Positions 55,399 through 63,945 of a stretch of 64,000 bases of DNA are shown piece after piece. The translations under genes and the position numbers were made by a program. The stretch comes from Sutterella sp. (GTDB lineage: Bacteria > Pseudomonadota > Gammaproteobacteria > Burkholderiales > Burkholderiaceae_F): the NCBI GenBank assembly GCA_017936545.1, contig JAGBFJ010000054.1:60537-124536 (forward strand), written 5' to 3'. The notes under the pieces are model-generated. The model was not told the origin of the DNA, did no database searches, and worked only from the letters and a program-made list of their open reading frames with translations. Position 1 is the first letter of the stretch. Each line of letters begins with the position of its first letter.

Positions 55399-55436
55399 AA
55401 AAAATCCCGCAATCTTTGCAGAATGCGGGATTTTTC
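55399..55436. terminator. Bidirectional terminator between lrgB and the DASS gene
   Basis: AAAAATCCCGCA / TGCGGGATTTTT hairpin with a 12-base loop. Confidence 0.85.
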
Positions 55437-55451
55437 AGCAGACGGAGAGCG

Positions 55452-56960
55452 TCAGGTCATGATCAGGCAGACAGCCGTAACAATAATGACGCCAAGCACA
55501 TTGAGCCAGAAACCTGCCTTCACCATGTCTCCGATCTTGAGACGGCCGGTTCCGAACACGATAGCATTGGGGGGCGTGGCCACCGGCATCATGAAGGCAC
55601 ACGATGCAGCAATCGCCGTAGCGAGAAGCAGACCGTTGGCATTCATATTGAGGGTCTCTGCCGCAGCCGCGATAAGAGGCATCATCGTCGCAGCAAGGGC
55701 CGTATTCGAGGTCACTTCCGTGGCGAATGTCACGAGAGCCGCAACACCGGCCATCATGGAAGCCTCGCCGAAACCGGCAAGGGATGCCGCCTGAGCGCCC
55801 ACCAGTGCAGCCGCTCCGGTCTTCTGAATCGCAGCAGCCATCGTGAGACCGCCGCCGAAAAGCAGAAGCACGTCCCAGGAAATCACGTCCTTGGCGGACG
55901 ACCAGTCAAGCGCATGAATACCGCGCTTCGGGTCTACCGGAATAATGAAGAGAAGAAGGCCTGCACCCATGGCGATGACCGTGTCGGAAAGCGCCTTGAA
56001 GGGCTTCGCACCTCCGATATCGATGCCTCGGATGAGCGGACCGAAAATCCAAAGCGCGGCAGCAAGCATGAAGACAATCAGCACGATCACCTCGCCTCGG
56101 CTCATCGGTCCGAGTTTGCGAAGTTCATTGCGCACCCATTCTTTGCCGCCCGGGATACCGCTGATCTTGCAGGGGAACAGAACCTTGGTGAGAAGCAGAT
56201 AGCTGACGGGCAGCATGATGACCGTCACAGGAAGACCGACCATCATCCATTCGGTAAAGCTTACGGTCGTGCCGTAGGTCTGTTCGACAAAACGTGCATA
56301 GATGCCGTTGGGGGGAGAACCGATCAGCGTAGCCATGCCGCCGATAGAAGCTGAGTAGGCAATGGAAAGCAGCACGCAGATGCCGAAATTCTTCTCAGCC
56401 TCGCCCATAACCTCAGATTCCTGAGTGGACCGAACGACGCCGAGCACAGCAATCGCAATAGGAACCATCATGGCTGCCGTAGCCGTATTCGACACCCAGG
56501 CAGACAAAATTGCCGTAGCGGACATCAGGCCCAGCACCATCTGATTGGGCTTCGTGCCGAAGAAACGAAGCGTCAGAAGCGCTATACGGCGGTCAAGATG
56601 CCAGCGATGGATGCCGGCAGCGATCAGGAAGCCGCCAAGGAAGAGGAAGATCGTGCCGGAAGCGTAATTGGACATGGCGTCCTTTGCCGACGTGATCTGC
56701 AGAAGCGGATAAGCCACCAGCGGAATCATGGCCGTTGCCGCAATCGGAAGCGCTTCGGTGAACCACCAAACCGCCATCCAGACCGTCACGCCCAAACAGG
56801 CTCGACCTGCGTAGGAGAACGGAACCACACTTCCCGATGCATTGGTGTACTGCTCGGGAAGCAGAAAAAAAGCCAGCAGTCCGAGAATGGGACCGGCAAT
56901 TAGCGCCATCAGCTTGCCGCGATTGGACATGGCGCCGATTTCAATACTGGACTCGGTCAT
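55452..56960 (-). CDS. DASS/SLC13-family dicarboxylate transporter
   Basis: The protein has 502 residues with 11-12 membrane segments. Two SNT-type motifs are recognisable: AWVSNTATAAMMVPIAIAV in the first half and TEVTSNTALAATMMPLIAA in the second. The family signature ATPPNAIVFGTG lies near the C terminus. Members carry sodium-coupled succinate, malate, fumarate or citrate. A perfect FNR box lies 78 bases upstream, tying it to anaerobic C4-dicarboxylate use like the Dcu-type exchanger. Succinate export or fumarate import cannot be separated by sequence. Confidence 0.92.
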   Translation of the reverse strand: MTESSIEIGAMSNRGKLMALIAGPILGLLAFFLLPEQYTNASGSVVPFSYAGRACLGVTVWMAVWWFTEALPIAATAMIPLVAYPLLQITSAKDAMSNYASGTIFLFLGGFLIAAGIHRWHLDRRIALLTLRFFGTKPNQMVLGLMSATAILSAWVSNTATAAMMVPIAIAVLGVVRSTQESEVMGEAEKNFGICVLLSIAYSASIGGMATLIGSPPNGIYARFVEQTYGTTVSFTEWMMVGLPVTVIMLPVSYLLLTKVLFPCKISGIPGGKEWVRNELRKLGPMSRGEVIVLIVFMLAAALWIFGPLIRGIDIGGAKPFKALSDTVIAMGAGLLLFIIPVDPKRGIHALDWSSAKDVISWDVLLLFGGGLTMAAAIQKTGAAALVGAQAASLAGFGEASMMAGVAALVTFATEVTSNTALAATMMPLIAAAAETLNMNANGLLLATAIAASCAFMMPVATPPNAIVFGTGRLKIGDMVKAGFWLNVLGVIIVTAVCLIMT

Positions 56961-57037
56961 GGAACCTCCGTCGTTAGCTCTCCTGTCCGCACTTTTATTG
57001 ATTGAGACTCGAAAATCGTAAGCGCGAACATTACCGA

Positions 57038-57051
57038 TTGATAATAATCAA
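57038..57051 (-). promoter_or_regulatory. Perfect FNR box upstream of the DASS transporter gene
   Basis: TTGAT-AATA-ATCAA matches all ten consensus positions. It lies 78 bases upstream of the minus-strand ATG. No clear -10 was found at the class II distance, so the exact promoter is uncertain. Confidence 0.7.
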
Positions 57052-57116
57052 GCGAAAATGTAATTTCAACGATTCTTCCGTGCGGGATAATTCTCCTTTT
57101 CGGCGTTTTTCTTTCG

Positions 57117-57141
57117 TATAACGGAATATATTTCCGTATAG
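57117..57141. promoter_or_regulatory. Palindromic element upstream of the DASS gene
   Basis: ACGGAA-N5-TTCCGT is flanked on both sides by TATA-like bases. It could be an operator for an unknown regulator; only the dyad itself is seen. Confidence 0.35.
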
Positions 57142-57240
57142 TGGAACATCCAGGGTAACCCTTATCTCTCAAGTCCGCCGCAGACTATGCGGGCTTTGTC
57201 TTTTTATCCCGTTCATGAAGAAAAACTATTTCCCAAAAAA

Positions 57241-58323
57241 TCACGCTTCCCGAAGGCCCAAAGCTTCCGTACAGGTAGCTGCAGTCGCATAGGCGCTTCG
57301 TCCTGCCGACTGCCCGAGAGGAAGCATCATCAGATCTTCTCGTCCCAGTTCTTCTGCACGCTGATGAAGCGGCATCATCAGAGCCTGCTGGCCCGGATAG
57401 CCTGCCGTCATGTTTTCCCAATCCGCCAGAGCATCCGCAAGCCCGTTTCCGAGAATTCGGCACAGACGTCCAGTATAGATTCTAGAAAGGACCGTATCTG
57501 CAGCCGTTGCATAGCGCGAAGCCCGCTTCAGCACTTCCGGAGCGCCCGATTCCCGAACGCCGAGAAGCGCCGTTCCGACCATAACGCCTGACGCGCCCAT
57601 CGCGGCGAGGCCCGCCGTCTGAGCCGGCACGGCAATGCCGCCGGCAGCGATCACCGGCAGACCTGTCGCCGCAGCCGCAGCTGGCAGCAGCGCGGATAAT
57701 CCAACCAACGCCTTGTCCGAATCCTCAAACGAGAGCCGCGGACCTCCCGCCTCTGCTCCCTGAACTACAACGGCGTCTACGCCTGCAGCTCGAAGAACCT
57801 TGGCCTCCCGAAGTGTTGTTGCACAGCCGATGTTCAGAATGCCGGCATCTTCAAGCCTTTCGGCTTCGGGTTCCCTGAAGCCGCCGAAAGAAGAAATGAC
57901 CGCACGTGCGCCGCAAGACATCGCCGCATCGAACTGTGAGGCGAAATCCGGAACCTTGGACAATGTCAGGTCGTAATGTTCAGCCAGTTTCCCGTCACTG
58001 CCGTCAGGAAGACCCAGCTCTGCCAGAAGCAGCGAAATGGCATCGGCAAAACGCGTGAAATCCTCGGGGACGGGCTTATGAAGGGACGGAACCGTCAGAT
58101 TGACGGCAAAAGGCTTCTTCGTAAGACTTTTCACACGATCAGCAAACGCATGAATCTCTTCGGGCGTCAGCGGAGCCGCCGGTATGACGCCGAGTCCGCC
58201 GGCTTCTGAAACTGCAGCCACCAGCTCGGGAGTTGCCGCTCCCGGCATAGGAGCATTCAGAAAAGCTGTTCGGATACCCGCAAGACGGGCAAATGAGATG
58301 CGCGAATCCTTCGACTGGGACAT
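57241..58323 (-). CDS. Nitronate monooxygenase/FabK-like flavoprotein with the active-site His replaced
   Basis: The protein has 360 residues from the ATG at 58323, with GGGGAG upstream. It is an FMN-binding TIM barrel: [27 protein letters not shown] at the N terminus, [10 protein letters not shown] and [12 protein letters not shown] in the phosphate-binding half. The motif EAGGHxG common to nitronate monooxygenases, FabK and the related NADH:quinone reductases reads EAGGPRL here, with Pro195 in place of the active-site His. The reaction is therefore uncertain. It lies divergent from mnmA and upstream of the DASS gene by 280 bases. Confidence 0.8.
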   Translation of the reverse strand: MSQSKDSRISFARLAGIRTAFLNAPMPGAATPELVAAVSEAGGLGVIPAAPLTPEEIHAFADRVKSLTKKPFAVNLTVPSLHKPVPEDFTRFADAISLLLAELGLPDGSDGKLAEHYDLTLSKVPDFASQFDAAMSCGARAVISSFGGFREPEAERLEDAGILNIGCATTLREAKVLRAAGVDAVVVQGAEAGGPRLSFEDSDKALVGLSALLPAAAAATGLPVIAAGGIAVPAQTAGLAAMGASGVMVGTALLGVRESGAPEVLKRASRYATAADTVLSRIYTGRLCRILGNGLADALADWENMTAGYPGQQALMMPLHQRAEELGREDLMMLPLGQSAGRSAYATAATCTEALGLREA

Positions 58324-58425
58324 AATTGCGTCGTTCTCCCCATTCAACACTATGCAAAGACTGATTTCGGGATTGTACCGTCCGTTCTCGGAAGCGTACG
58401 CCCGCCGTCGGCATCCTCGGCAACC

Positions 58426-59514
58426 ATGTCAAAACAAACCGTCGTCATCGGACTTTCGGGCGGCGTTGACTCCTCTGTCAGCGCCTGGCTTCTCAAGCAG
58501 CAGGGCTACAACGTCATCGGCCTTTTCATGAAGAACTGGGAGGATGACGATGACAGCGAATACTGCTCGTCCCGCCAGGACTTTATCGATGCGAGCAGCG
58601 TAGCCGACGTCATCGGCATCGATATTGAAGCCGTCAACTTTGCCAAAGAGTACAAGGAACGCGTCTTTGCCGATTTTCTTCGTGAATACAGTGCCGGACG
58701 CACGCCCAATCCCGATGTGCTCTGCAATGCGGAAATCAAGTTCCGTGCATTCCTTGACCATGCCATGGCAATGGGGGCCGACCTGATTGCTACCGGCCAC
58801 TATGCACGGGTGAGACATACCGACAACGGTGTCGAGCTTCTGCGCGGCGTTGACCCGGGTAAAGATCAGAGCTACTTCCTGCATCGTCTCACTCAGGAAC
58901 AGATTTCCAGAGTCATTTTCCCAGTCGGAGACATCTGCAAAACGGAAGTCCGCCGCATTGCCGAAGATCTCAAGCTTCCCAACGCAAAGAAGAAAGACTC
59001 CACGGGCATCTGTTTTATCGGCGAACGCCCCTTCAGAGAATTTCTCAACCGCTATCTGCCGACTCAACCCGGTCCGATCCGCATTCCGGACGGCAGTGTG
59101 GTCGGAGAGCACATGGGGCTTTCGTTTTATACGCTCGGCCAGCGCAAGGGTATCGGTGTGGGCGGTCGCCATGATTCGACGGGCGCACCGTGGTTTGTCG
59201 CCAGAAAAGACCTTGCATCCAATACGCTCTGGATTTGTCAGGGTCACGATCATCCCTGGCTGCTCTCCCACGAACTCAAAGCCGTTCACCCGAGCTGGGT
59301 GGCCGGCCATTCGCCGGAAAACACCGAAGGGCTGACCGTCAAGACCCGCTATCGCCAGCCTGACGATCCCTGCAGGCTTGAGTATGTTTCAGAGAAAAGC
59401 TTCACGCTCGGCTTCGACAAGCCGCAGTGGGCAGCGACTCCCGGTCAAAGTGCCGTCCTGTATCGGGGAGATGTCTGCCTCGGCGGCGGCTTCATAGATG
59501 CTGTCAAACACTGA
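58426..59514 (+). CDS. mnmA: tRNA-specific 2-thiouridylase
   Basis: The protein has 362 residues. The PP-loop GLSGGVDSS is at 9-17. The two catalytic cysteines are C100 ([12 protein letters not shown]) and C196 ([13 protein letters not shown]). It places sulfur on U34 of tRNA-Lys, Glu and Gln; the tRNA-Lys(UUU) gene at 61711 encodes one of its substrates. Standard length with a C-terminal beta-barrel. It starts about 100 bases from the divergent NMO-like gene. Confidence 0.97.
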   Translation: MSKQTVVIGLSGGVDSSVSAWLLKQQGYNVIGLFMKNWEDDDDSEYCSSRQDFIDASSVADVIGIDIEAVNFAKEYKERVFADFLREYSAGRTPNPDVLCNAEIKFRAFLDHAMAMGADLIATGHYARVRHTDNGVELLRGVDPGKDQSYFLHRLTQEQISRVIFPVGDICKTEVRRIAEDLKLPNAKKKDSTGICFIGERPFREFLNRYLPTQPGPIRIPDGSVVGEHMGLSFYTLGQRKGIGVGGRHDSTGAPWFVARKDLASNTLWICQGHDHPWLLSHELKAVHPSWVAGHSPENTEGLTVKTRYRQPDDPCRLEYVSEKSFTLGFDKPQWAATPGQSAVLYRGDVCLGGGFIDAVKH

Positions 59515-59531
59515 GCCGTCCCCGCTCCAAT

Positions 59532-59568
59532 AAAAAAGCGCAATCTCGAAAGACTGCGCTTTTTTTAT
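59532..59568. terminator. Bidirectional terminator between mnmA and the TerC gene
   Basis: AAAAAAGCGCA/TGCGCTTTTTT hairpin with a 12-base loop. Confidence 0.85.
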
Positions 59569-59584
59569 ATTTTCAATGTCTCGG

Positions 59585-60319
59585 TCACTCGTATGCGGAT
59601 GACTGCTTTCGAGCCGATGCCTTCGCCTTGGCCCGCCCCCAATAGTGTCCGATCACAATCACCAGCGCTGCCCCGATCACAGCAGCCGGGTAATGCAGCG
59701 TGAATGCAAGCTCAGGCCAACGGCTCGTCACAAAGGCGTCGGAAACAACCATTCCGCCGGCAATCCATCCGAGCAGTCCGGCGCCGAAGTAGATGATGAT
59801 CGGGAAACGATCAATCAGTTTCAGAATAACCTGGGAGCCGCAGACAATAAACGGTACAGAAACAAGAAGACCGAAGATGACAAGAAGCGTCTGATGAGCC
59901 TCGTGTGCCTGCTGAGCCGCACCGGCAATGGCAATGACATTGTCAAAGCTCATCACGAAGTCAGCCACAATAATCGTCTTGATTGCGCCGATCAGCTTGC
60001 TGCTGCCCTCCACGCTTTCATGCCCGCCGTCATCGGGCAGAAGAAGTTTTGCGCCGATCCAAAGCAAAAGCGCGCCTCCCACCACCTTCAGCATCGGCAG
60101 ATCAAGCAGCATCACGGCAAAAGTAATCAGCACCACTCGTAGCGCAATAGCACCGATCGTGCCCCAGAGAATGCCCTTGTCCCTCTGCGATGCGGGCAGA
60201 TTTCGGCATGCCATGGCAATGACGACGGCATTGTCGCCGCCGAGCAGGATGTCGATCATGATGATCTGGCCAACCGCCGCCCAATGCAGGTTGACTAACA
60301 GATCTAAGAGATATTCCAA
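59585..60319 (-). CDS. TerC-family integral membrane protein
   Basis: The protein has 244 residues, starting at TTG (60319) five bases after GGGGAGG. No ATG is available near the first membrane helix, and the longer frame from 60412 adds a non-conserved stretch. About seven membrane segments are present, with the family motifs IDILLGGDNAVVIAMA and VADFVMSFDNVIAIAGAA, whose acidic residues are thought to bind metal. TerC proteins are linked to manganese export and metalation of secreted proteins, and to tellurite resistance in plasmid systems. Confidence 0.9.
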   Translation of the reverse strand: MEYLLDLLVNLHWAAVGQIIMIDILLGGDNAVVIAMACRNLPASQRDKGILWGTIGAIALRVVLITFAVMLLDLPMLKVVGGALLLWIGAKLLLPDDGGHESVEGSSKLIGAIKTIIVADFVMSFDNVIAIAGAAQQAHEAHQTLLVIFGLLVSVPFIVCGSQVILKLIDRFPIIIYFGAGLLGWIAGGMVVSDAFVTSRWPELAFTLHYPAAVIGAALVIVIGHYWGRAKAKASARKQSSAYE

Positions 60320-60433
60320 AATAGCCTCCCCGGAAAAATCTCGGAAATGAAATGCATCGCAGATTCTAGCAAAACACTGTGTCCCATCTGCGGCTAAAGC
60401 CTTGTCCGCCACACGGTGATGCTGAACGGAGGA

Positions 60434-61267
60434 TCAGAATGCTTCTTCGTCTTCCGGTTCGTACACCTCACCTCGAAGAACCTTATTGACCGATCCCATA
60501 GAAAAACCTCTGTAGAGAAGATACCGGACTTGCTTGTCCCGCTCGCGTCTGTCGGCAGGGAGTTCGGCAAACCGTCTTTTCCACACTCTGAGGGCACGAA
60601 TTTCCTCCGGCTCTTCAATCTGCTCCATTGCTCGATCTATGTTTTCCCTCGAAACGCCGCTCATGGATAATTCACGTCGAATCCGAGCATTGCCCAGTGA
60701 ATGAGAACGAACTCTGGCCCGGTTTTCCGCAAATCGCTCGTCGGAGAGATAGCCTGCATTTTCAAGTCTTTCCAGTACCGCATCAGCCTCTTCCGGCGTT
60801 TCTCCGTCTCTGAGACCGCGCCGCAGCTTTCGACTGAGATCCTTTCTCGAGTAATCTCTTCTCGCCAAGGCTCCCGCAGCCCGCATGAAAAGGCTCGGAC
60901 CGTCTCCGGCTCTGCGTTCCTTTTTACGGTCCTCGACACGTCTGATCAGTTCATCGGGGTCATTGCAGAAGTCCTCGTCACTCGAAAACTGATGTCTCTG
61001 ACGCCGAAAAGACCGACGGGGTCTTTCACGCGTGATGAGGCTTCTCTCCTCATCGGGAAAGAGACTGCCTTCATTCTGAATATCGGATGTCCTCTGCTCA
61101 TGCGGACTTATATCTGCATGAAAAGACAATTGCTGTTCTGCAGCAGCATCCTCCGCAGGCGGCAGCTGCGAGGGAATCTCAGATGGAGATGCCTTCTCCG
61201 TTTCCAGACCGCTTTCTCCCCAAACGAACAGCGCGCCTCCGCCCACCTCATCTTCGTAACGTCCCAT
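60434..61267 (-). CDS. recX: RecX-family regulator with a long N-terminal extension
   Basis: The protein has 277 residues. The RecX repeats occupy about 125-265 (FMRAAGALARRDYSRKDLSRKLRR, LENAGYLSDERFAENRARVRSHSLGNARIRREL, YLLYRGFSMGSVNKVL). RecX binds RecA filaments and limits them. RecX is normally 150-170 residues, so the first 120 residues are extra: acidic and Ser/Glu-rich, then Arg-rich (ERPRRSFRRQRH). recA is not adjacent, contrary to the usual order. A start further downstream is possible, but the frame is open and ATG-led here. Confidence 0.8.
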   Translation of the reverse strand: MGRYEDEVGGGALFVWGESGLETEKASPSEIPSQLPPAEDAAAEQQLSFHADISPHEQRTSDIQNEGSLFPDEERSLITRERPRRSFRRQRHQFSSDEDFCNDPDELIRRVEDRKKERRAGDGPSLFMRAAGALARRDYSRKDLSRKLRRGLRDGETPEEADAVLERLENAGYLSDERFAENRARVRSHSLGNARIRRELSMSGVSRENIDRAMEQIEEPEEIRALRVWKRRFAELPADRRERDKQVRYLLYRGFSMGSVNKVLRGEVYEPEDEEAF

Positions 61268-61710
61268 GTCGTCCTCAGACAGAAATTATTCTGTCTTCAG
61301 TCTACCGAACCCGGAGGCAAGCGCATGCCCGCTCTCCCGCACTCATGAGACTTCCTTCTCAGAAGACAAGAGCAATACTATTTTGCAATTACAATATATT
61401 TGCTCATACTATTTATCTATCGGATAGCAGAGATCGACGCGCATTCCAGTTCATCATTGATATACAACAATTTTAAACATAGGTTGCCATCCTTGATCAT
61501 GCTATCTCCCTGCAATTTCCTCTCGATATGTTGAGTATTAGTACGTATAAATATACCAAAAGCTGAGAAAACATCATTCGTTTCTGCCGATTTCCAGAGG
61601 ATGACGACCCAGATTATTTCGAACTGCTCTTGACAAACCGCTTCAGGACGTGCAGAATTCGTTTCCTCAGTTAGATGTTCGTGGCGATATGCAGCGAACC
61701 TCGCAACGGT
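61268..61710. other. AT-rich intergenic region before the tRNA-Lys genes
   Basis: I see no gene in these 443 bases. The stretch from about 61370 to 61620 is much richer in A and T than its surroundings and has no recognisable coding remnant. The right end holds the tRNA promoter. It could be a worn remnant of an insertion, since tRNA-proximal sites are common integration points, but no repeat or integrase fragment supports this. Confidence 0.4.
61630..61658 (+). promoter_or_regulatory. Sigma-70 promoter of the tRNA-Lys genes
   Basis: TTGACA (61630-61635) and CAGAAT (61653-61658) are 17 bases apart. The expected start is about 45 bases before the first tRNA. Confidence 0.65.
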
Positions 61711-61786
61711 GGGTCGTTAGCTCAGTTGGTAGAGCAGCGGACTTTTAATCCGTTGGTCGTGGGTTCGAGTCCCGCACGACCCACCA
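61711..61786 (+). tRNA. tRNA-Lys (anticodon UUU)
   Basis: The 76-base cloverleaf is complete with encoded CCA. The acceptor stem is GGGTCGT/ACGACCC, the anticodon loop CTTTTAA and the T-loop TTCGAGT. Confidence 0.97.
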
Positions 61787-61801
61787 AACACTTCTGACTG
61801 T

Positions 61802-61877
61802 GGGAACGTAGCTCAGTTGGTAGAGCAGCGGACTCTTAATCCGTCGGTCCAGGGTTCGAATCCCTGCGTTCCCACCA
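61802..61877 (+). tRNA. tRNA-Lys (anticodon CUU)
   Basis: The 76-base cloverleaf is complete with encoded CCA. The acceptor stem is GGGAACG/CGTTCCC, and the anticodon loop CTCTTAA gives CUU, which reads AAG. It follows the UUU gene by 15 bases and is nearly identical from the D-arm through the anticodon stem, so the pair probably arose by duplication and is cotranscribed. Confidence 0.97.
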
Positions 61878-61883
61878 ATACAG

Positions 61884-61916
61884 ATCCCGCCGATTGCATC
61901 GGTGGGATTTTTTTTG
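61884..61916 (+). terminator. Terminator after the tRNA-Lys pair
   Basis: ATCCCgCCGAT/ATCGGtGGGAT hairpin with a run of eight T residues. Confidence 0.85.
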
Positions 61917-62053
61917 GTCTTTTGGCGGTAATACCTCAAGCACCGCTTTATATTCGGCTGTCTGCAGCAGTCTTTCCAGCCGAGTCCTAGTAAACTTCTA
62001 CGACCGATATTCGGCAGCGGCCTGCCGCTCTTTCCATTCGCACAATTCCTGCA

Positions 62054-63103
62054 ATGATCAAGCTTGAACACATCACCCAGACCTACAAAACTCCCGAAGG
62101 TCGGGAATTCAAGGCACTCACCGACGTGTCCCTGGAGATTAAGAAGGGAGAAATTTTCGGCATCATCGGCCGCTCCGGCGCCGGCAAGAGCACGCTGGTG
62201 CGCTGCATCAATCTGCTCAACCGCCCGACCGAAGGCCGCGTGATCGTCGACGGCAAGGTTCTTACCGAACTGAACGAAGACGATCTGAGAGAAAGCCGCC
62301 GTTCGATCGGCATGATTTTCCAGCACTTCAATCTGCTGAGCTCGCGCACTGTCTATCAGAACGTCGCCCTGCCCCTTGAGCTCGTCGGCACACCCAAAGA
62401 CGTGATCCGCCAGAAGGTCGAACCGCTGCTTGAACTTGTCGGCCTCACGGAACATGCCCAAAAGTATCCTGCCCAGCTTTCCGGCGGACAGAAGCAGCGC
62501 GTCGGCATTGCCCGTGCACTGACCAACGACCCCAAGGTTCTGCTGTCCGACGAAGCCACGTCTGCTCTTGATCCGGAAACCACGACGGCCACGCTCGCTC
62601 TGCTCAAGCGAATCAATCAGCAGCTTGGTCTGACCGTGGTGATGATCACCCACGAAATGCAGGTGGTCAAGCAGATCTGCGACCGCGTCGTCGTGATGAA
62701 CTACGGCGAAATCGTTGAGTCGGGCGACGTCGCGGACATCTTCATGGCGCCTCAGCATGAAACCACTAAAGCGCTTATCGGCAACGTGATGGCCCGCGAC
62801 ATGCCGGCTTCGATTCTGGACCGCGTTCGTCAGGCCCGGGCCTCGCACTCCCAGCGCGACTACGTGCATCTGCTTCGACTGGCCTTTGCCGGCAGCGACG
62901 TCACCCGTCCTGTCATTTCCGAATGCTCGCGCCGTTTCAACATTGACTTCAACATTCTGCGCGGCACCGTGGACGATGTTCAGGGCCGTACGCTCGGCTC
63001 TCTGACAGTTCTTGTCGAAGCCGACCGAAATCTTTACCAGCAAGCCGTAGACTTCATGCTCGATCACGGCGTTGTCGTCGAGGAGATCACCGATGTCAAG
63101 TAA
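62054..63103 (+). CDS. metN: Methionine ABC transporter ATP-binding protein
   Basis: The protein has 349 residues. Walker A GRSGAGKST is at 39-47, followed by signature LSGGQKQR, Walker B VLLSDEATSALDPE and switch ITHEM. The SDEAT-SALDP form is typical of MetN. The C-terminal NIL domain (about 270-349) binds methionine and closes the transporter when the cell is full. metI starts inside its last 11 bases. No metQ binding-protein gene follows. Confidence 0.95.
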   Translation: MIKLEHITQTYKTPEGREFKALTDVSLEIKKGEIFGIIGRSGAGKSTLVRCINLLNRPTEGRVIVDGKVLTELNEDDLRESRRSIGMIFQHFNLLSSRTVYQNVALPLELVGTPKDVIRQKVEPLLELVGLTEHAQKYPAQLSGGQKQRVGIARALTNDPKVLLSDEATSALDPETTTATLALLKRINQQLGLTVVMITHEMQVVKQICDRVVVMNYGEIVESGDVADIFMAPQHETTKALIGNVMARDMPASILDRVRQARASHSQRDYVHLLRLAFAGSDVTRPVISECSRRFNIDFNILRGTVDDVQGRTLGSLTVLVEADRNLYQQAVDFMLDHGVVVEEITDVK

Positions 63104-63746
63104 CCTCATCATGATGATCTGGGACTCGTTTATCGAAACCCTGATTATGGTCATTATTTCCGGCGGCATCGGTTCCGCCATCGGCGTCCCGCTCGGCATT
63201 CTGCTTTTCGTGACGGACAAAAAGTCCTTCATTCCGATGCCGGCTTTCAATGCCGTGCTGAGCACGGTGATCAATGCAGTCCGATCCGTGCCCTTCATCA
63301 TTCTGCTTGTGGCGATCATTCCGTTCACCCGCCTGATCGTCGGCTCTTCGATCGGCACAGCAGCTGCTGTTGTTCCGCTGACGCTCTCCGTTGCCCCCTT
63401 TATTTCCCGTATCGTGGAAACGAGTCTTCGAGAAGTTGACAAGGGGCTGGTTGAAGCCGCTCAGTCCATGGGTGCCACCAACTATCAGATTGTCGCCAAG
63501 GTTCTCATCCCCGAAGCCATGCCCGGCATCGTTTCGGGCCTCACCATCGCCATCATCAGCCTTATCGGTGCCTCGGCCATGGCCGGTGCCATCGGAGGCG
63601 GCGGCCTGGGCGACCTCGGCATCCGTTACGGCTACCAGCGCTTCATGCCTGAAGTGATGTGGACCGTCGTTATCGTTCTGATCTTCCTTGTGCAGAGCAT
63701 TCAGTTCTCGGGCGACCGCATCGTCCGCAAGATCTCCCACAAGTAA
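63093..63746 (+). CDS. metI: Methionine ABC transporter permease
   Basis: The protein has 217 residues from the ATG at 63093, with AGGAG seven bases before it inside metN. Five membrane segments are visible. The coupling loop is DKGLVEAAQSMGATNYQIVAKVLIPEAMPGI, and IGASAMAGAIGGGGLGDLGIRYGYQRF near the C terminus is characteristic of MetI. It forms the D-methionine/L-methionine importer with MetN. metQ would normally be next but is replaced by a terminator. Confidence 0.95.
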   Translation: MSSNLIMMIWDSFIETLIMVIISGGIGSAIGVPLGILLFVTDKKSFIPMPAFNAVLSTVINAVRSVPFIILLVAIIPFTRLIVGSSIGTAAAVVPLTLSVAPFISRIVETSLREVDKGLVEAAQSMGATNYQIVAKVLIPEAMPGIVSGLTIAIISLIGASAMAGAIGGGGLGDLGIRYGYQRFMPEVMWTVVIVLIFLVQSIQFSGDRIVRKISHK

Positions 63747-63812
63747 TTCCGCCGGACTTATTGCCGGCGGAATCCCTACCGGCGCGCCGCATTCAGCGGG
63801 GCGCCGTTTTTT
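63746..63812 (+). terminator. Two consecutive hairpins ending metNI
   Basis: A perfect ATTCCGCCGG/CCGGCGGAAT stem (63746-63773) is followed by CGGCGC..GCGCCG with six T residues (63780-63812). The second is the likely terminator. Confidence 0.8.
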
Positions 63813-63945
63813 CGATGAGGCAATTGTCTTATCCGAGCCGTCAGGCATCAATCCTTACTTAGCCTGAATTTTGCGTGAGTTGTCTCGGAAGCAAGGAGAA
63901 ATGGAGGAGAAGAGCCCGATTAAGTGTCGGAAATAAAAAGAAAAA

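Noticed and set aside
57160-57215. Terminator of the NMO-like gene (hairpin around AGTCCGC/GCGGGCT)
   Set aside because: The T-rich run lies on the plus-strand side, whereas the NMO-like gene is on the minus strand, and no plus-strand gene ends there.
61745-63442. Open frame of about 565 codons on the minus strand
   Set aside because: It runs antisense through metN, metI and both tRNA-Lys genes.
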